Below, one piece after another: positions 60,558-64,000 of a stretch of 64,000 nt of DNA. The notes under the pieces are model-generated. The model worked only from the letters and a program-made list of their open reading frames with translations. It searched no databases and was not told the origin of the DNA. Each line of letters opens with the position of its first letter. Within the stretch, counting starts at the first letter, position 1. The stretch spans positions 13,895,889 through 13,959,888 of the forward strand of contig NC_061864.1 in NCBI RefSeq assembly GCF_907164915.1, given 5' to 3'. The position numbers were made by a program, and so were the translations under genes. The stretch comes from Impatiens glandulifera (taxonomy: Eukaryota > Streptophyta > Magnoliopsida > Ericales > Balsaminaceae).

Positions 60558-60907
60558 TTGAGGAGTCTGGTTCGTTAATGGCGGTCAGTAGGTGAGTAGG
60601 AGTTGTTTGTTTGTCTTAGATTTATTGTTGGGTTTTTAATAAAGAAGATTAAGGTTATGTAATGATTTAGGTTAAGAAAACAAACAGGACCCTTAAGATG
60701 TGAAGAAAACGTCACTGTTTTTAGTTTGTTCTGTAGTTATTTTGCGAGGAATCTCCCTCCTGCATCGTGGATCGTTTTGAACCTCAAAAGACTCTTTCTT
60801 TCTTCAAGAAATTCAACAAATTTCTCCTCCACAATCTTTCTTTATCTCTCATGTGGCTTCTAAAACCCTCAATTCACTGTTAATGGATATATTTTTCTTC
60901 TATCTTC
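60558..60907. promoter_or_regulatory. Shared divergent promoter region LPA2 / photolyase-hydrolase
   Basis: 350 bp separate the two ATGs, both of proteins with apparent chloroplast transit peptides. No clear TATA box is visible in either direction. The plus side has a CT-rich leader (CTTTCTTTCTTCAAG, CTTTCTTTATCTCTC), as in TATA-less plastid-protein promoters. Confidence 0.55.
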
Positions 60908-63900
60908 ATGGCGTCTCTCTTGTCGCCGTCTTTCCTCTCCTCCCTTTTCCCGAGCAATCCTCGGCGTCCATCGCAATGTAGAAGACACGGCTACTCTTCG
61001 CGTTTGGTCGTATCCATGGAGAGATCAGATACGAATGCATCAAGCAACAGAAGCAGCACTGCCGTCATTTGGTTCAAGCATGATCTTCGAGTTGACGATC
61101 ATCCAGGGCTTATCGCTGCTTCACGAAGCAATGCAGTTGTCCCTCTTTACGTCTTCGATCGCCGGATTCTCTCGCGTGAGTGTCTCATTTATAAGAACTT
61201 TTCCTTGTCTAGAAAAAGGTTAAATAATTCTATTACCTCTTCATTGCAGGATTTACTGATGAAATGCTTGAGTTACTTCTTTTAGCTGTGAATGATTTAA
61301 AGAAGTTGTTGAATGATTATGGGTCTGATCTGCTGATCAGAGTTGGCAGGGTAGAACGTGTGATTCAAGACATTGTGAAAGAGGTTATTACGCTTTAGGT
61401 TTGCTTACTTATACTTAGCTGGTCATACATGAGTAGAACATTGAGTACTTTTTAATTCGTTAATTCGTTAATTGTACTCATCATGGATGAATGGGGACAG
61501 GTCGATGCAACCGATGTGTATGCTGAGGCAGAGGTAGAATATGAGTTATGTCAGATGATGGATATGGTTCAGGATGCCATAAAATCAGTCTCTCTTCTAT
61601 ATGGGAACCCACAAGTTAATATTTGGAATGCACCCCTTCATGATAATATGGTAGTTATTGTTTGTATACATCTTTTCAATTAACTGGTTTGATTTTAAGC
61701 TACTTCTTGTTGATTCTTTTGTTTTCTACTGTCAAGAACCTGAAGGACCTTCCATCTTCATACCGCGACTTCAAGAAACTTAATTTCCCTATAATGTCGC
61801 CTCAGTTACCACCGACGTTATCAAGTGTCAAGATGAATTTGAACTGGGGTAATGTTTCTGGAACCTTGAGAAGTTTGAAATTCATTTTTCTGGTTTCTGT
61901 TCTGAACAGGTCCACAGGTTTCCTGTACATTCCTAGTTTGTGATTGTTATTGTTAATGGATCAGGTTCAATGCCGTCTATGGATGATTTGCGAAGCTTTC
62001 TGGGAAACAATCCACCCAAATCACAAGTTGACTGGACTTCAATCAAGGAAATATCTGCTGAAACCATTTTAAGTGATTCTCAGTTTTTATCTTCAAATAT
62101 GAATGTGAATGGAAGAATAGCGAATCCAAAGTCTGGAGAAATCGTGCAGAAGAGTTCTTACAAGCCTTCTAAAGGAAAGAATTTCAAATCTTTGTTTGCC
62201 GGACAAGGAAAAGATCTCATAGGAGGTGGAACAGAAATTGTTTTAGATGCACTGGCTGCATATTTGAGATACTTGGAGGGTACTGTTAGAGATGATTGGC
62301 AGGAGTATGTCTCATCTCTCTGTTGTGAACTTGCAATTCTTGTTCAAACTTTATTTATCTGTTTCTTCGCCGTTTCTCTATGTTTTGGCCCTATGTCTAC
62401 CATGTTTCTTTCTCTGCCTGACCCATTGATGGCATACAAAAATATTCTATAGCAGAAAGAAGGCTGGGTAGATGTACTCTGTCTTCACAACATCAAACGA
62501 TGCATAGATGAACTCTACTAGGGCTCACCCCACATGGAAATAAAGTAACAACTACATTGATTAATTAGCAACTGGAATCCTTTTTTAACTTGTAATTACG
62601 GTCTAAATCTTCTAGTTATAATTAAATGATAACTGTAATGGCAGATGAGAGTTAAAGTTCCTTCATATTAGAATTTCTTCAATTGTATCTCTGTTGCAAA
62701 CAAGCCATATAATACTTTCCCAATGGTATATAAAAGAGATACTGCCTTTAATTTCATTGATTTATTTGGAAGTACATTAGGGAAGGGAAGAGATAAGTTC
62801 TCAGACATTGATTTATCTCTGTTGCTGCACCCATTCTGTAAAAGCTTCTTATCCTACATTATGCGGTTCTCAGACCATGAAATGCCACTGTGACTATCTC
62901 TTTGCTTAATTTTCTATATATTTACAATAGGTTGCATGAGAAGTTGCGTAATGCCGAGATACGTCAGGGGGCTTCTTTCCGTTCTCTCTTTGGATCTGCC
63001 TTCTCTCTAGGCATCATATCCAGAAGAAGAGCATATTATGAAGCTATCAAATATGAAAAAGAACGTAATGCTGGATTTTTGTCACCTTTTGGATACTCGA
63101 CACCCACTGTTGCTGCAGTAATTGAAACTGTTTGCTCGATGGAGGTATGTCATCCCATTGGCTCTCTTTCCTGCTCATATATGGTTTGTTTATTTTTTCG
63201 TTGTATCTGCAGTCTATTATGCTTAATGGTCTCTTTTTTGGAATTTGATGTCATGTATCTTCTCCCACCAATAGTGGTACTGGCTTATGGCTATTAAAGG
63301 TCAATCTATCACTAAAGAACCATGTCATATTCGGATATGGAGATGGAAAGGCTATTTGATTCAGGTCAGTAGTCAAATTACCGACAAATTCAAGGTTTGG
63401 TGTTGTTAATTTTTTGTTTGTTTTCGTTCAGTTTACAGTTGTTGGTCATGAAGGCCCTGCTGTTCTTCTTGTTCATGGTTTTGGTGCTTTCTTGGAACAC
63501 TACCGAGACAATATAAACAATATAGCTGAAAATGGGATGCGAGTTTGGGCCCTTACATTGTTGGGATTTGGTAAATCTGAAAAACCAAATGTTATTTACA
63601 CAGAAATTATGTGGGCGGAATTGCTTAGAGACTTCATTGTTGAAGTTGTGAGAGAACCTGTGCATCTTGTAGGGAATTCACTTGGTGGTATGTTCAACTG
63701 TTACTTCTCTTACAATTAGAACCATGTACCATATGTTCAACTGTTAATTCTCTTACAATTAGAACCATGGACCAGTTAATTCTGCGCGTTGACAGCATTT
63801 TTATTCAACTTGTTTGGTCTAATTTTGGTGCTCTATTCTCAGGCTACTTGATTTCTATTGTTGCTGGGCTCTGGCCAGTTTTGGCCATGTCTGTTGTTCT

Positions 63901-63955
63901 CATTAATAGTGCTGGCAATGTTGTCCCAGGATACTCTTCTGTACGATTTACTAGA
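60908..63955 (+). CDS. Photolyase N-terminal domain fused to alpha/beta hydrolase (chloroplast), 3' end outside
   Basis: Nine exons are visible: 60908-61175, 61250-61383, 61501-61650, 61737-61848, 61965-62304, 62931-63144, 63275-63364, 63432-63687, 63843-63955 (559 codons, open at the edge). Residues 1-~35 are a transit-peptide-like stretch. From ~52, TAVIWFKHDLRVDDHPGLIAA and VVPLYVFDRRILS begin the photolyase/cryptochrome Rossmann-like domain, continuing to LNWG (~220). Then comes a stretch with VDWTSIKEISAET, LDALAAYLRYLEG and GASFRSLFGSAFSLGIISRR instead of a normal FAD-binding domain. Next an alpha/beta hydrolase: VLLVHGFGAFLEHYRDNI (oxyanion region ~451) and nucleophile elbow GNSLGG (Ser ~518). 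This is the architecture of Arabidopsis At4g25290, as I recall it. Substrate unknown. The exon 4 acceptor (GTCAAG) is non-pyrimidine but keeps frame. Confidence 0.87.
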
Positions 63956-64000
63956 GTAAGGGAACTCCAATCTGAATATCTTTCTCTTTCAGTTTACTTG

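Overview
The window is nuclear DNA of a eudicot plant. Genes carry many short GT-AG introns and plant-specific products, the intergenic DNA is extremely AT-rich, and roughly a third of the sequence is transposon-derived. I cannot name the species from the sequence alone.

Layout. 1-3351: 3' part of a decayed Ty1/copia retrotransposon. 3352-6332: non-coding DNA with diverged tandem duplications. 6333-15732: a complete 9.4 kb Mutator-like element (MULE) with ~147 bp terminal inverted repeats and a CATTATCC target duplication. It carries two convergent intact genes, a DUF1985/Ulp1-type cysteine protease (+) and a mudrA-type transposase (-). 15993-16511: a short type I MADS-box gene. 18869-22278: cytosolic enolase in 16 exons. 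24555-28663 (-): an FKBP43/53-type nuclear immunophilin/histone chaperone in 11 exons. 29461-30075: a hAT-type non-autonomous element. 34528-35285: a DUF1442 gene. 38137-45039: a hAT-like element split by a young complete copia element (38387-44610) whose two 497 bp LTRs look identical. 45387-45830: a CML13/14-type calmodulin-like gene. 49079-49742: a Tourist-like MITE. 50167-52089: an EXORDIUM-like/PHI-1 gene. 56202-57545: a tandem array of a tRNA-like (SINE-like) unit with long TA microsatellites. 57690-58760: a dead LINE. 59932-60557 (-): LPA2, a photosystem II assembly factor, divergent from 60908 onward: a chloroplast-targeted protein joining a photolyase N-terminal domain to an alpha/beta hydrolase, cut by the window end.

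The most unusual structure is inside the MULE. A short core, TTCGC(T/A)AAGT or its complement, forms a 31 nt palindrome inside each TIR. By eye it recurs about 60 times as tandem arrays in the leader, in every intron of the protease gene, in intron 1 of the transposase gene and in the convergent intergenic gap. It is essentially absent from exons. The same element has two long fold-back hairpins in its protease leader and a near-perfect 76 bp palindrome. These point to amplification of a transposase-binding-like motif within one element, and to a possible small-RNA source.

Exon-intron structures were built by hand from reading frame, GT-AG junctions and remembered protein families. They keep frame throughout but are not supported by transcripts.
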